Shown here in pieces: positions 8,864 through 16,706 of a DNA stretch of 34,032 nt. The translations under genes were made by a program, and so were the position numbers. Source of the DNA: Roseomonas sp. (GTDB taxonomy: Bacteria > Pseudomonadota > Alphaproteobacteria > Acetobacterales > Acetobacteraceae); assembly GCA_020249465.1 (NCBI GenBank), contig JADCFP010000130.1, forward strand, positions 1-34,032, given 5' to 3'. The notes under the pieces were generated by a model, which worked only from the letters and a program-made list of their open reading frames with translations, made no database searches and had not been told where the DNA came from. Numbering within the stretch: position 1 is the stretch's first letter; every line of letters begins with the position of its first letter.

Positions 8864-9376
8864 TTACCCGTCGCGGCGCGCCTGGGCGCGCTTGTTCTGG
8901 GCGGAAACGCTGCCCACCCGCGCGCCGTGGACGTGGCTTCTGCCCTTGCCATTCGCCTTGCTCTGCATGCCGGCGCTGGCACCGAAGCCCGAACTCGGAT
9001 GCTGGGCGCGCTGCGCCTGACGGCGGGCGAGCGCTTCCTTGAGCGCGGCGCGATGGTCTTCGCGGCGGCGCTCCTGCGTCAGTTCATCAAAGCGGCTATT
9101 CACGCGCTTCAGCGCCGAGGCATAGACTTGCTTGCGGCGGGTTGCCTTGCCGGCCTCGGCATTCGCCGCTGCCCGGGCATCGCCCTTGCCGCGCTTGGCG
9201 CGATGGCCTTCCCGGATCAGGTCGCGCAGCTTGGCGTGTTCGGCGCGCAGCCGGGTCGCGATGGCGCGAAGTTCATCAGGCTGCAGGGCGGCGATGGCCG
9301 GCTGATGGGTCGGCGCTATAAGGGAGAAGGCGTCGTGGCCCAGAAGGTCGCGTTCTTCGCGCTGAGAAATCGCCAT
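8864..9376 (-). CDS. Small basic, helix-rich protein of unknown function
   Basis: Intact frame of 170 residues with a good ribosome binding site (AAGGATC before the ATG at 9376). The first 60 residues are a helical region ending in HAKLRDLIREGHRAKRG. The middle (about 60-125) is a long Arg/Lys/Glu/Ala-rich helix that could form a coiled coil. The last 45 residues are Gly/Ser/Arg-rich and likely disordered. The overall charge is strongly positive, so nucleic-acid binding is possible, but I do not recognise the family. It stands alone on the minus strand between a thioesterase gene (6 bp, convergent) and the RTX protease gene (159 bp upstream). Confidence 0.7.
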   Translation of the reverse strand: MAISQREERDLLGHDAFSLIAPTHQPAIAALQPDELRAIATRLRAEHAKLRDLIREGHRAKRGKGDARAAANAEAGKATRRKQVYASALKRVNSRFDELTQERRREDHRAALKEALARRQAQRAQHPSSGFGASAGMQSKANGKGRSHVHGARVGSVSAQNKRAQARRDG

Positions 9377-9535
9377 GGCGTTTGATCCTTTTTGTTGATG
9401 GTCAGACTTTGCTACCGGGAGGCCTCATCCTGTCCATAGTAGGTACGTCCCGAAGCTATGCCTGATGTATCTGAAGATGGCTTATCGATCCAACCCGATC
9501 TTCTTAGTGACCGCGCTTTCCCGCACTGCGCTAGG

Positions 9536-12307
9536 TCAGAAAGGGCCGAATAATGCCTGTATCGCGGCAAGATCGACATCGCCAATGAGAATAACATCAT
9601 CATCAGCACCGCCGTCCAGAAAACGAACGCCGAGATCGGCGATGATCAGGTCGTTCCCAGCACCGCCGGAGATTTCATCATCGCCGCCCAGGCCCCTCAG
9701 CGTATCATTGCCTGATCCGCCGGCAATGATATTGCGTAATTCATTGCCAATGATGATGTCATGTGCAGCGCCACCGGTAAGGGTGACCTCAGCAGCGCCC
9801 GACGCGATAATGGCTACTTCAAGATGTTCGGCCAGCATTAGACTGCTGACGGCAATGATCGTATCCGCGCCATCGCCCGCAGCTTCGACAATACGATCAT
9901 TCGCCGAGACACCCTGGTAAAAATCATTTCCGGCACCGCCTTCCAAGGTATCATTGCCCATGGCACCATCAAGCGTATCGGCGCCTGCATTGCCGCGGAG
10001 CAGATTGGCGGCGGCGGAGCCCAGAATACTATCAGCGCCTGATCCGCCATAGGCATCCTCAATCGTCACATTTCGGGCGATGGAAACATTATTACGCAGC
10101 CCCCCAACCGAGGAGAAGGCTTCCTCATTCAGGTTAATCCATTGCATTTCATCATAGCCAGAGAAGTCAATCACATCCCGACCGCCGGCGTCCCAGATGG
10201 AAAAATTCACCTGATCATCGGGCCCGGCGATGACAAAGGCCTGCCCCGCATTGGCGTTGAAGCCGTAAACATTATCGCCCGTACGCGTATTCATATTGGC
10301 GCCGTATAGTCGTTGAATGGCGGCAATATCATGCAGCAAGGGCGTTGCGGCATTGGCAGAGCCCAAAAACGCATGAGTAACATTCGCATCAAAATAGCTC
10401 ATGACCGAGTATTGTTCAGAATCCTCGGAAAAAATCGCGTCCTTCGCATATGCGGCATAGGTACCGGATGCACCAATATTGTAAGGACCCGGATGGGACA
10501 GACCAAGCGCATGCCCGATTTCGTGGATGAATAATTTAATTCCACCATTGGCGCTTGTGGGGTCGATGGCCAAGGCTTTTTGTGCATTGAAGTAGACAAT
10601 ATTCTGCCAATAACCTGCCGAATTGGTCGCATTGCCATAGCCTGAGGCATTGTCCGCAACAGAACCCGGCGTGACGGTGGTATAATTCCAAAGCGTGAAT
10701 TGCGCGTTATTGCTGTACTGGCTGCCGGGATTCTGTACGCGGGTCAGGGTGATATTGGCCACATCCTGCCATTGCTGCATGACATAAAGCGCCGCCGCAA
10801 TTTGGCTCTCATTGAATTGGGAAAAACCGGACGCGCCATTTCCCATGCCTGGCGCCCCTGCGGCCGTATCGCGGAAGGCGAAAGTCATTTCGAGCGCATT
10901 GCCAAGACCTTTGGTGAAACGCGCATTGTCAGTCGTGATGCTGCGAGACAAATATTCCGCTGCGGAAGTCCAATTCTGCTCCGGCAAGGGATCGTCAAAG
11001 GCGCTGGCCATCATTGGCGCCAAGGCCCCCGCGGTCGGTACATCGGGGGAAGGGAAAAGCGGCGCACCAAGGCTCATCACGCGTGTTGCTTCAATGCCCG
11101 TTCCGCTGCCATCCTTAACACCGCTACCGCCATAGACTGCGATGACACTCTGGTCCGCGAGCAGCGCAAGGGTGAAGCCTGGCACGGCAGAATCCGGAAG
11201 GGTCGTGATCACAAAATCGCTCACGCCAAGCGTACCGTCATGGTCTACCCAACGACCACGGATCGTGTCTGTATTGCCGCTTTCGAAGGAATGCCACCAA
11301 ACCAGCCGGCGGCCATCGGCAAAGCCCAGGATGGCGGGCGAAAGCTGATTGCCTGTCACTGTCGTATTGAAAACAAAATCAGTACCAGAAGGCGTAGCAT
11401 CCGCCCCCAGATAGCGGGCAAAGATCGCATCACCAGAGCCATCGCCGCTGCCACTGGATTGCCACACTTCCAGCACGCGGCTGTCCGCAAGCCGAATACT
11501 CCGAAGGCCAGTCTGATCACCGGGTCTTGTTGTATTCACAAGATAATCATCGGTGGAGGCATTGATGCTGACCGGAACCAAACCCCCGCTACTGGAAACC
11601 GAGAAAACTCGATTGCGGATCTCGGTGCCGTTCACCCCACCCTCAGGCGATTCAAAGCGCAATAGCAAATTATTGTTGGCGAGCGTCTGCAATCCAATGG
11701 AGGTTGGTGTGCCGGTCAGCGTTGTATTAAGCTGCATCTCGCCGGCCAGCGCGGCCAGCGTAACGGGATTAAAATTGCGTCCATAAATCTCTCCGTTATT
11801 CTCGTAAGCAAAAGCAAGTGGGCCGGTTTCCTTGCCCCGCTGAATGACGCTGTAAGAGCCATCGGCACCGCTGAGGCTGAGTTGCACCTGCCCCGTCAGC
11901 GCTACGCCATCAGCACTGAAACGGCGGCCAAAAAGATGCGAATTGCCTGAATTGATCGGATCAGGAGAGCGCCAGGTAATCAGAATGGACCCATCATTCA
12001 GCGCGAGTGAACTCACATCAGTCTGCGTGCCCGCAGTTATTTCATTCACCCTTATGTCTGGCCCAATCGCTGAACCGTCCAGGCGAAAGAAGCGCGCCCT
12101 GATGTCCTGCCCCTCATCGGCCGCGCTGCTGGACAGGAAGGAAATGACAAAATTGCCGTTGGACAGGCTCTGGAAACTTCCGGCGCCCTGATTGCCAATG
12201 GTGGTGCTGGGTACACCGAAACCATTTGGCTCCGCTTCCAAGGGCTCGATTGGCTGAAGGGGGAGAAAATCATCATGATCATCCGGGTGGTCTTCATCAT
12301 TTGGCAT
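9536..12307 (-). CDS. Serralysin-like RTX metalloprotease with repeated N-terminal domain
   Basis: Predicted 923-residue secreted zinc protease. Residues 41-425 hold about seven related units of 50-64 residues, each with a G/N-rich turn, a hydrophobic strand and an F-R-x-F/Y-like strand followed by D/G-rich loops. The protease domain (about 430-680) has the zinc site HEIGHALGLSH at 595-605 (His595, Glu596, His599, His605), the Met-turn SVMSY at 634-638 and the serralysin block HDIAAIQRLYGAN at 659-671. Calcium-binding RTX nonapeptides occupy about 754-800 and 862-915. The end, AAIQALFGPF, fits a type I secretion signal, and there is no N-terminal signal peptide. No ABC/HlyD/TolC secretion genes are in the window. 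Base composition is visibly less GC-rich than neighbouring genes, which suggests horizontal acquisition. The N-terminus is Asp/His-rich. Confidence 0.93.
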   Translation of the reverse strand: MPNDEDHPDDHDDFLPLQPIEPLEAEPNGFGVPSTTIGNQGAGSFQSLSNGNFVISFLSSSAADEGQDIRARFFRLDGSAIGPDIRVNEITAGTQTDVSSLALNDGSILITWRSPDPINSGNSHLFGRRFSADGVALTGQVQLSLSGADGSYSVIQRGKETGPLAFAYENNGEIYGRNFNPVTLAALAGEMQLNTTLTGTPTSIGLQTLANNNLLLRFESPEGGVNGTEIRNRVFSVSSSGGLVPVSINASTDDYLVNTTRPGDQTGLRSIRLADSRVLEVWQSSGSGDGSGDAIFARYLGADATPSGTDFVFNTTVTGNQLSPAILGFADGRRLVWWHSFESGNTDTIRGRWVDHDGTLGVSDFVITTLPDSAVPGFTLALLADQSVIAVYGGSGVKDGSGTGIEATRVMSLGAPLFPSPDVPTAGALAPMMASAFDDPLPEQNWTSAAEYLSRSITTDNARFTKGLGNALEMTFAFRDTAAGAPGMGNGASGFSQFNESQIAAALYVMQQWQDVANITLTRVQNPGSQYSNNAQFTLWNYTTVTPGSVADNASGYGNATNSAGYWQNIVYFNAQKALAIDPTSANGGIKLFIHEIGHALGLSHPGPYNIGASGTYAAYAKDAIFSEDSEQYSVMSYFDANVTHAFLGSANAATPLLHDIAAIQRLYGANMNTRTGDNVYGFNANAGQAFVIAGPDDQVNFSIWDAGGRDVIDFSGYDEMQWINLNEEAFSSVGGLRNNVSIARNVTIEDAYGGSGADSILGSAAANLLRGNAGADTLDGAMGNDTLEGGAGNDFYQGVSANDRIVEAAGDGADTIIAVSSLMLAEHLEVAIIASGAAEVTLTGGAAHDIIIGNELRNIIAGGSGNDTLRGLGGDDEISGGAGNDLIIADLGVRFLDGGADDDVILIGDVDLAAIQALFGPF

Positions 12308-12533
12308 GACCGAGGTCCATCAATGCTGCTAAAAATTTACTCTAAAACCATGACACGCGTCAGCGGTGTGAAGAAATGTGACAAAATACGAAGAAGTCAT
12401 TGGGGCGTCTCTCATGGCATGATCCTTGGCGTTTTTGGCTGCGGAAAGCATCGCAGCACCAGATAACCCAATATCCAAATATGACTTATCGGTCATTTTT
12501 CGTATTTTGTCTGGATCAAGGCCAAGGCCGCCA
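12308..12533. promoter_or_regulatory. AT-rich upstream region of the RTX protease
   Basis: This non-coding stretch separates the start of the protease gene from the end of the panE-like gene. It is AT-rich near the protease start and presumably holds its promoter. I could not assign convincing -35/-10 boxes. It contains a 13-bp perfect inverted repeat (next entry). The apparent 75-codon frame on the minus strand (12329-12556) has no recognisable family and no good start, so I do not call it. Confidence 0.45.
12380..12511. repeat. Perfect 13-bp inverted repeat, arms 106 bp apart
   Basis: GACAAAATACGAA at 12380-12392 is matched by its exact reverse complement TTCGTATTTTGTC at 12499-12511. The sequence AAGTCAT occurs just inside the left arm and its complement ATGACTT at 12481-12487 inside the right half. 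The two arms could be terminal repeats of a small 132-bp element, or paired regulator sites that loop the protease promoter. No flanking target-site duplication is obvious to me. Confidence 0.55.
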
Positions 12534-12570
12534 GTATCGGTGCCGTCAGGCAGCAAGCGCCTACCGATAC
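12534..12570 (-). terminator. Hairpin at the end of the panE-like gene, possible terminator
   Basis: On the minus strand GTATCGGT (12563-12570, covering the last codons and stop) can pair with ACCGATAC (12534-12541), with a smaller AGGC/GCCT stem inside the loop. There is no T tract after it, so intrinsic termination is doubtful. It may stabilise the 3' end instead. Confidence 0.3.
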
Positions 12571-13541
12571 ACCCCCGCCGCCCGCGCCGCCTGCGTCGCC
12601 AGCGCCACCATCAGCGCGAAGTTCGGCATGGGCACGCCCAAATCCTGCCCCAACCGAAGCGGCGCGGTGAATAGCGCGTCAATTTCCATGGGTCGGCCCA
12701 ATTCCAGATCCTGCAGGATGGAAGGCTTATGCGCAGTCTCCCCAAAGCGGCGCATCCGCACTTCGCCCGGCACTTTCAGATCATGCCCAAGCGCGCGGGC
12801 CAGCGCCGAACCCTCATCGGAAATCCTCACCCCGGCCTCAAAGATGGCCGGGTCAGCCAGCGTTGCCTTCATATCCTGGCGCGAGAGCAGGCAAAGCGGC
12901 CCCACCACCATATTGCCGAGCAGCTTGCCCCAGATGCGGTGGCGGATATTCGCAACCGCTTCCGTCGGCATGCCACCCGCACTCAATAGCGCAGCCAAGG
13001 TCTGGGTACGTGGCGAAACCGCGCCATCACGCTCCCCGAGATAAAGCTTCAGGTCCGCATGGTCTGAGGTGACAATGCCAGGCGCCACCACCGCACTCGC
13101 GGCATAGATCACGCCGCCAATGGCACGCTCCACACCAATGGCGCGGCGCAGCGCGTCATCGGGGTCGAGCACCGCCAGGCGCTTTCCTTCCAGCGCGCCG
13201 CCAATCCCATCGAAATACCACCAAGGAATGCCATTCATGATGAAGGCAACGGGTGTGTCCGGGCCAAGCAGTGGTGCAATTCCTGCCGCCACAGCCGGCA
13301 AGGCTGGCGCCTTGACGGTGACCAGCACGGCATCCACCGGGCCGATTTCAGCAGCGTTTTCCGCCGCCCGCACAGGGTAGGTCTGATCACCTTCTGCGGT
13401 GCGGAGCGTGATCCCCCGCGCTTGCATCGCGGCCAGATGGGCGCCGCGCGCAATCACACTGACCTCGGCGCCTGCCGCAGCAAGGCGCGCGGCCAAATGC
13501 GCGCCAATCGCACCCGCGCCATAGACGCAAATGCGCTTCAC
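12561..13541 (-). CDS. 2-dehydropantoate 2-reductase family protein (PanE/ApbA-like)
   Basis: Predicted NADP-dependent ketoacid reductase of 326 residues. The N-terminal Rossmann motif is YGAGAIGAHLA. The conserved lysine-containing VTVKAPALPA and the NGIPWWYFDG block follow. The helical C-terminal domain carries IWGKLLGNMV with the catalytic Lys. I chose the GTG at 13541 because it overlaps the upstream stop as GTGA, giving the chain VKRICVYGAG. The ATG at 13568 would add nine residues inside the upstream gene. Because it sits at the end of an operon with two amide hydrolases and opposite a carboxylate transporter, its substrate may be another 2-oxo or 2-hydroxy acid and not ketopantoate. 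Confidence 0.9.
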   Translation of the reverse strand: MKRICVYGAGAIGAHLAARLAAAGAEVSVIARGAHLAAMQARGITLRTAEGDQTYPVRAAENAAEIGPVDAVLVTVKAPALPAVAAGIAPLLGPDTPVAFIMNGIPWWYFDGIGGALEGKRLAVLDPDDALRRAIGVERAIGGVIYAASAVVAPGIVTSDHADLKLYLGERDGAVSPRTQTLAALLSAGGMPTEAVANIRHRIWGKLLGNMVVGPLCLLSRQDMKATLADPAIFEAGVRISDEGSALARALGHDLKVPGEVRMRRFGETAHKPSILQDLELGRPMEIDALFTAPLRLGQDLGVPMPNFALMVALATQAARAAGVYR

Positions 13542-14329
13542 GGTGCGTGGTCGCGCAGTTGCGCGCAAATGCTAGCACCGGCAGCGACAAGCTGTTCCAC
13601 TATCCGCTTGCCATGGGCGGCATTGGCCCCGCGCGGATCGGGCGCGGCAACGCCGCCAGGTGCAACTTCTTCCACCCACATCGGCACGGCAAATTCCACA
13701 CCATGGGCGCGGATGGCGCCAAAGCCTGTTGGTGGTACGCCAAGATAAGGCCCGGTACCTTCGCGTGCCCGCGCCGCTTCCGGGCGGCAGAGCTCCGGCT
13801 TCAGCGCCATGGTCACGGAAGCAACCGGGTCTCCACCATGGCCGAAGGTGATGGGCTGCCCGCCCAATTCGCCATGCAGCTTGCCGGCTTCCCGCCAAAG
13901 ATGCAGCGCGGGGATAATCACGCCATGCCGATGACGCATGCTGCGCGCAGCCGCATCAGCTGGCGCGATGGTGCCAGCGTGGCCATTCACGATCATGATC
14001 CGCCGCGTGCCGGTTTTGATGAAGGCTTCAGCCATTTCCTCGATCACCGCCGTCAACGTCGGGACTGTCAGCGTGATGCCCCCCGCGACACCGGCGAAGA
14101 AATCCTCACCACCAAAGGGAATGGCCGGCGCCACCAGCGCATCTGCGCCCTTGGCGAAAGCGGCGGCGGCAATGCGGCAGGCGATTTCCTCGGCCACTAG
14201 GTAATCGCCCATCGGCAAGGCCGGGCCATGGGTTTCCAGACTGCCCATGGGCAGGATCGCCACAGCACCCGCCGCCAAACGGGATGCGACCTCAGGCGCG
14301 GTCAATTCCGCGATGCGATGCGCGCTCAT
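13538..14329 (-). CDS. Creatininase-family amidohydrolase
   Basis: Predicted metal-dependent cyclic-amide hydrolase of 263 residues. The family's first metal site is GSLETHGPALPMGDY (Glu32, His34, Asp42), and NGHAG is at 115-119. Where creatininases usually have a glutamate ligand in an HAGE-type motif, this protein reads GHGGDPVAS (163-171), with Asp167 in the corresponding place. That marks a subfamily different from true creatinine amidohydrolase. The ATG at 14329 overlaps the M20 gene stop by 4 bp (ATGA) and its own stop overlaps the panE-like start, so all three are translationally coupled. Family members act on creatinine, formamides and other lactams or amides. The actual substrate here is not known. 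Confidence 0.88.
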   Translation of the reverse strand: MSAHRIAELTAPEVASRLAAGAVAILPMGSLETHGPALPMGDYLVAEEIACRIAAAAFAKGADALVAPAIPFGGEDFFAGVAGGITLTVPTLTAVIEEMAEAFIKTGTRRIMIVNGHAGTIAPADAAARSMRHRHGVIIPALHLWREAGKLHGELGGQPITFGHGGDPVASVTMALKPELCRPEAARAREGTGPYLGVPPTGFGAIRAHGVEFAVPMWVEEVAPGGVAAPDPRGANAAHGKRIVEQLVAAGASICAQLRDHAP

Positions 14330-15516
14330 GCCAGCAAATCCAGCGCAGCGCGCGACAGGGCCTGCACCCCAAGGCCGATGCAACGCTCATCCGGTTGGTA
14401 GAAGGCATTATGCAGCCGGTCATCGCGCCCCGGCTGGCCAGAGCCGATGCGCAATTGGAAGGAAGGCGCACAGGCGGCGAATTCCGCAAAATCCTCAGCG
14501 CCCATGGAAGCTTCCCCTTCGCTGATCACGTCGCCCATCTGCCGGCGCACTGCGGCAATCACGGGGTCCAGTACGCGGTCATCATTGACCAAGGGCGGAA
14601 CCTTGCGGACATAATTCATTTCCGTCTTCACGCGCATGGAAACGCCGATCCCTTCTGCGAGGCGGCGCAAGGCCGCTTCGGCAATATCGCGCGATTCATG
14701 ATGCAGTGTGCGCACCGTGCCCTTCAGATGCACGCGTTCAGGAATGATGTTATAGGTGGTGCCGCCAACGAATTGCCCAATGGTCACCACGGCGGGATGC
14801 AGCGGCTTGATTTCCCGGCTGACCACGGTTTGCGCTTCCTGCACAAAGGCCGCCGCCGCCACGATGGGATCAATCGCCGCGTAAGGATGCGCGGCGTGGC
14901 CGGATTTGCCCTGGATGATCAGGTCAAACCGGTCAGATGCCGCCAGGCAGGCGCCGCGCACATAGCCAAAGCTGCCCACCGCCATATCCGGGTGATTGTG
15001 AAAGCCAATCGCCATATCCACGCCATCCGCCGCGCCATCGGCGATCATGGCGGCTGCACCTTCGAGCACTTCCTCTGCCGGCTGGAAGATCAGCCGCACC
15101 GTGCCGGCAAGCTGCGGCGCCAGATCCTTCAGCACCGCCGCCACCCCCAAAAGGGTGGAGGTATGGATATCATGGCCGCAGGCATGCATCTGGCCGGCGA
15201 TTTCACTTGCGAAGGGCAGTGCCGTTTCTTCATGGATCGGCAGCGCATCCATATCGGCGCGGATGGCGAGTGTCGGGCCAGGGCGCCCCCCCTTGATCTC
15301 AGCGACCACGCCCGTGCGGCCCACACCGATGCGCGGCGTGAGGCCAAGGCGGGAAAGCTCGGCGGCCACAATCCCGGCGGTACGGGTTTCCTGAAAGGCG
15401 AGTTCCGGATGGGTATGGATGTCGCGCCTAATTTCGATCAGGCGTGGGGCCACTGCCTCGGTCGCTTCACGGATGCGGGTTTCGGGGTCATTCGGCAGGC
15501 GGTCGGCTGGCGACAT
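14326..15516 (-). CDS. M20-family amidohydrolase (hippurate hydrolase/amino-acylase type)
   Basis: Predicted zinc- or manganese-dependent amidohydrolase of 396 residues that cleaves an N-acyl or aryl amide from an amino acid. Visible family features are RRDIHTHPELAFQE (31-44), RADMDALPI (87-95), the metal site HACGHDIHTS (111-120), the catalytic PAEE (146-149), GFHNHPDMAVG (171-181) and MGAEDFAEF near 355. Length is standard for the IAA-amino acid/hippurate hydrolase group. The ATG at 15516 has a strong AAAGGAAA ribosome binding site. It is the first gene of a three-gene operon, divergent from tctC across a 140-bp spacer, which points to a shared uptake and degradation role. Confidence 0.93.
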   Translation of the reverse strand: MSPADRLPNDPETRIREATEAVAPRLIEIRRDIHTHPELAFQETRTAGIVAAELSRLGLTPRIGVGRTGVVAEIKGGRPGPTLAIRADMDALPIHEETALPFASEIAGQMHACGHDIHTSTLLGVAAVLKDLAPQLAGTVRLIFQPAEEVLEGAAAMIADGAADGVDMAIGFHNHPDMAVGSFGYVRGACLAASDRFDLIIQGKSGHAAHPYAAIDPIVAAAAFVQEAQTVVSREIKPLHPAVVTIGQFVGGTTYNIIPERVHLKGTVRTLHHESRDIAEAALRRLAEGIGVSMRVKTEMNYVRKVPPLVNDDRVLDPVIAAVRRQMGDVISEGEASMGAEDFAEFAACAPSFQLRIGSGQPGRDDRLHNAFYQPDERCIGLGVQALSRAALDLLA

Positions 15517-15656
15517 GCGGCGATTTCCTTTGGCTGGCTTATATTTCCAACGGATGATCAGCCCTGGCGTCGCCGGAGGCAAGGCTTGGCCTACCCGTGC
15601 TTGCCGAGGCTTGGCTCTCATGCAATAGAAAAGACCATAAACATGGGGGCAAAGGG
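15517..15656. promoter_or_regulatory. Divergent control region with repeated AGGCTTGGC sites
   Basis: This 140-bp spacer lies between the M20 operon (minus) and tctCBA (plus). AGGCTTGGC occurs twice in the same direction, at 15582-15590 and 15607-15615, 25 bp start to start. The first copy extends to the dyad AGGC-TTG-GCCT (15582-15592). A TATAAG hexamer lies on the minus strand before the M20 start, but without a good -35 box. The repeats are plausible binding sites for a regulator that controls both units. No regulator gene is adjacent. Confidence 0.45.
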
Positions 15657-16634
15657 ATGAGGAGCGTTGCACGTCGCAGCGTTGTGTTTGGTATTGGCGC
15701 TTCGCCGCTTTTGGCGGTGGGTGTGCGTGCGCAAGGGGCGTGGCCATCCCAGTCTATTCGCTTGGTAGTGCCGTTTGCGCCAGGCGGGACGACCGATCTG
15801 GTCGCACGGCTGATTGCCGCGGGTTTGCAGGAAAAGCTTGGCGTTTCCATTGTGGTGGAAAACCGCGCCGGTGCCGGTGCCACGCTTGGCAGTGAAACCG
15901 TCGCGCGTGCCGCGCCCGATGGCTATACGCTGGTCATGTCCAATATCGCGAGCCATGCGATCAGCCCGGCCGTTTATGGCAGCAAGGTCCGCTATGATCC
16001 GGTGAAGGATTTCGCCCATATCGCTTTGGTGGTCAGCAACCCGACCGTTTGGGTGGCCAATCCGCGGGCTGGCATCCGCACCATGGCCGATGTGGTGGCG
16101 CGGGCGAAAAGTGCGGGCGGCTTGCAGGTGGCGACTTCGGGCGCCGGATCATCCAATCATCTTTTGGTCGTGCAAATGAGCCGCCTGATCGGCACAGAAA
16201 TCACCCATGTGCCCTTCCGCGGCGCGGGGCCGGCCATGCAGGCGGTAATCGCGGGCCAAGTACCCATGATGTCAGACAGCCTGCCTTCGGCGGCAGCGCA
16301 TATCAAGCAAGGGTCAGTGGTTGCTGTGGGCATGTGCTCGGCCGAGCGGCACCCTTCCTTTCCGGATGTGCCGACCTTCCGGGAACAGGGCTTTCCCCTG
16401 GAATCGGATTCCTGGTTCGGGCTTTCCGCGCCGGCGGGCACGCCGGTGGCGATCATCGAACGGTTGAACCGCGAAGTGCTCGGCCTGCTGCAAACGGCCG
16501 AGATCAGGAACCGTTTTGCAGAGCTTGGCGGGACGCCAGGGACTTACTCGGCGGCGGATTACAACAGATTCATCATAAGAGAGGTGGCCAAATGGGCGCC
16601 TTTGGTGCAGGCTGCTGGCGCGACGGCGGATTGA
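15657..16634 (+). CDS. tctC: Tripartite tricarboxylate transporter substrate-binding protein (Bug/TctC)
   Basis: Predicted periplasmic solute-binding protein of 325 residues. The N-terminus RSVARRSVVFGIGASPLL with cleavage after VRAQ is a signal peptide with a twin-arginine look. The Bug-family carboxylate-binding loop PFAPGGTTDLVAR (39-51) and VENRAGAGATLGSE are present, as are DGYTL and the late VPTFREQGFP. Bug proteins capture carboxylates or small amides and deliver them to TctA/TctB. The ATG at 15657 follows GGGGGCAAAGGG. It leads the plus-strand operon tctC-tctB-tctA. Binding specificity cannot be told from the sequence. The divergent hydrolase operon suggests an amide-bearing acid. Confidence 0.93.
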   Translation: MRSVARRSVVFGIGASPLLAVGVRAQGAWPSQSIRLVVPFAPGGTTDLVARLIAAGLQEKLGVSIVVENRAGAGATLGSETVARAAPDGYTLVMSNIASHAISPAVYGSKVRYDPVKDFAHIALVVSNPTVWVANPRAGIRTMADVVARAKSAGGLQVATSGAGSSNHLLVVQMSRLIGTEITHVPFRGAGPAMQAVIAGQVPMMSDSLPSAAAHIKQGSVVAVGMCSAERHPSFPDVPTFREQGFPLESDSWFGLSAPAGTPVAIIERLNREVLGLLQTAEIRNRFAELGGTPGTYSAADYNRFIIREVAKWAPLVQAAGATAD

Positions 16635-16706
16635 CTATGTCGCGAATTGGCCGAAAGGCTTGGGGGCAAGGCTGACCCGAAGGGTCACGAAGGGTGGAAG
16701 ACGGGC

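Noticed and set aside
12329-12556. 75-codon frame in the spacer between the protease and the panE-like gene
   Set aside because: It crosses both arms of the inverted repeat, lacks a good start and ribosome binding site, and matches no family I know.
14284-15660. 458-codon plus-strand frame across the M20 gene
   Set aside because: The opposite strand encodes all M20 metal-site motifs, so this frame is a shadow.
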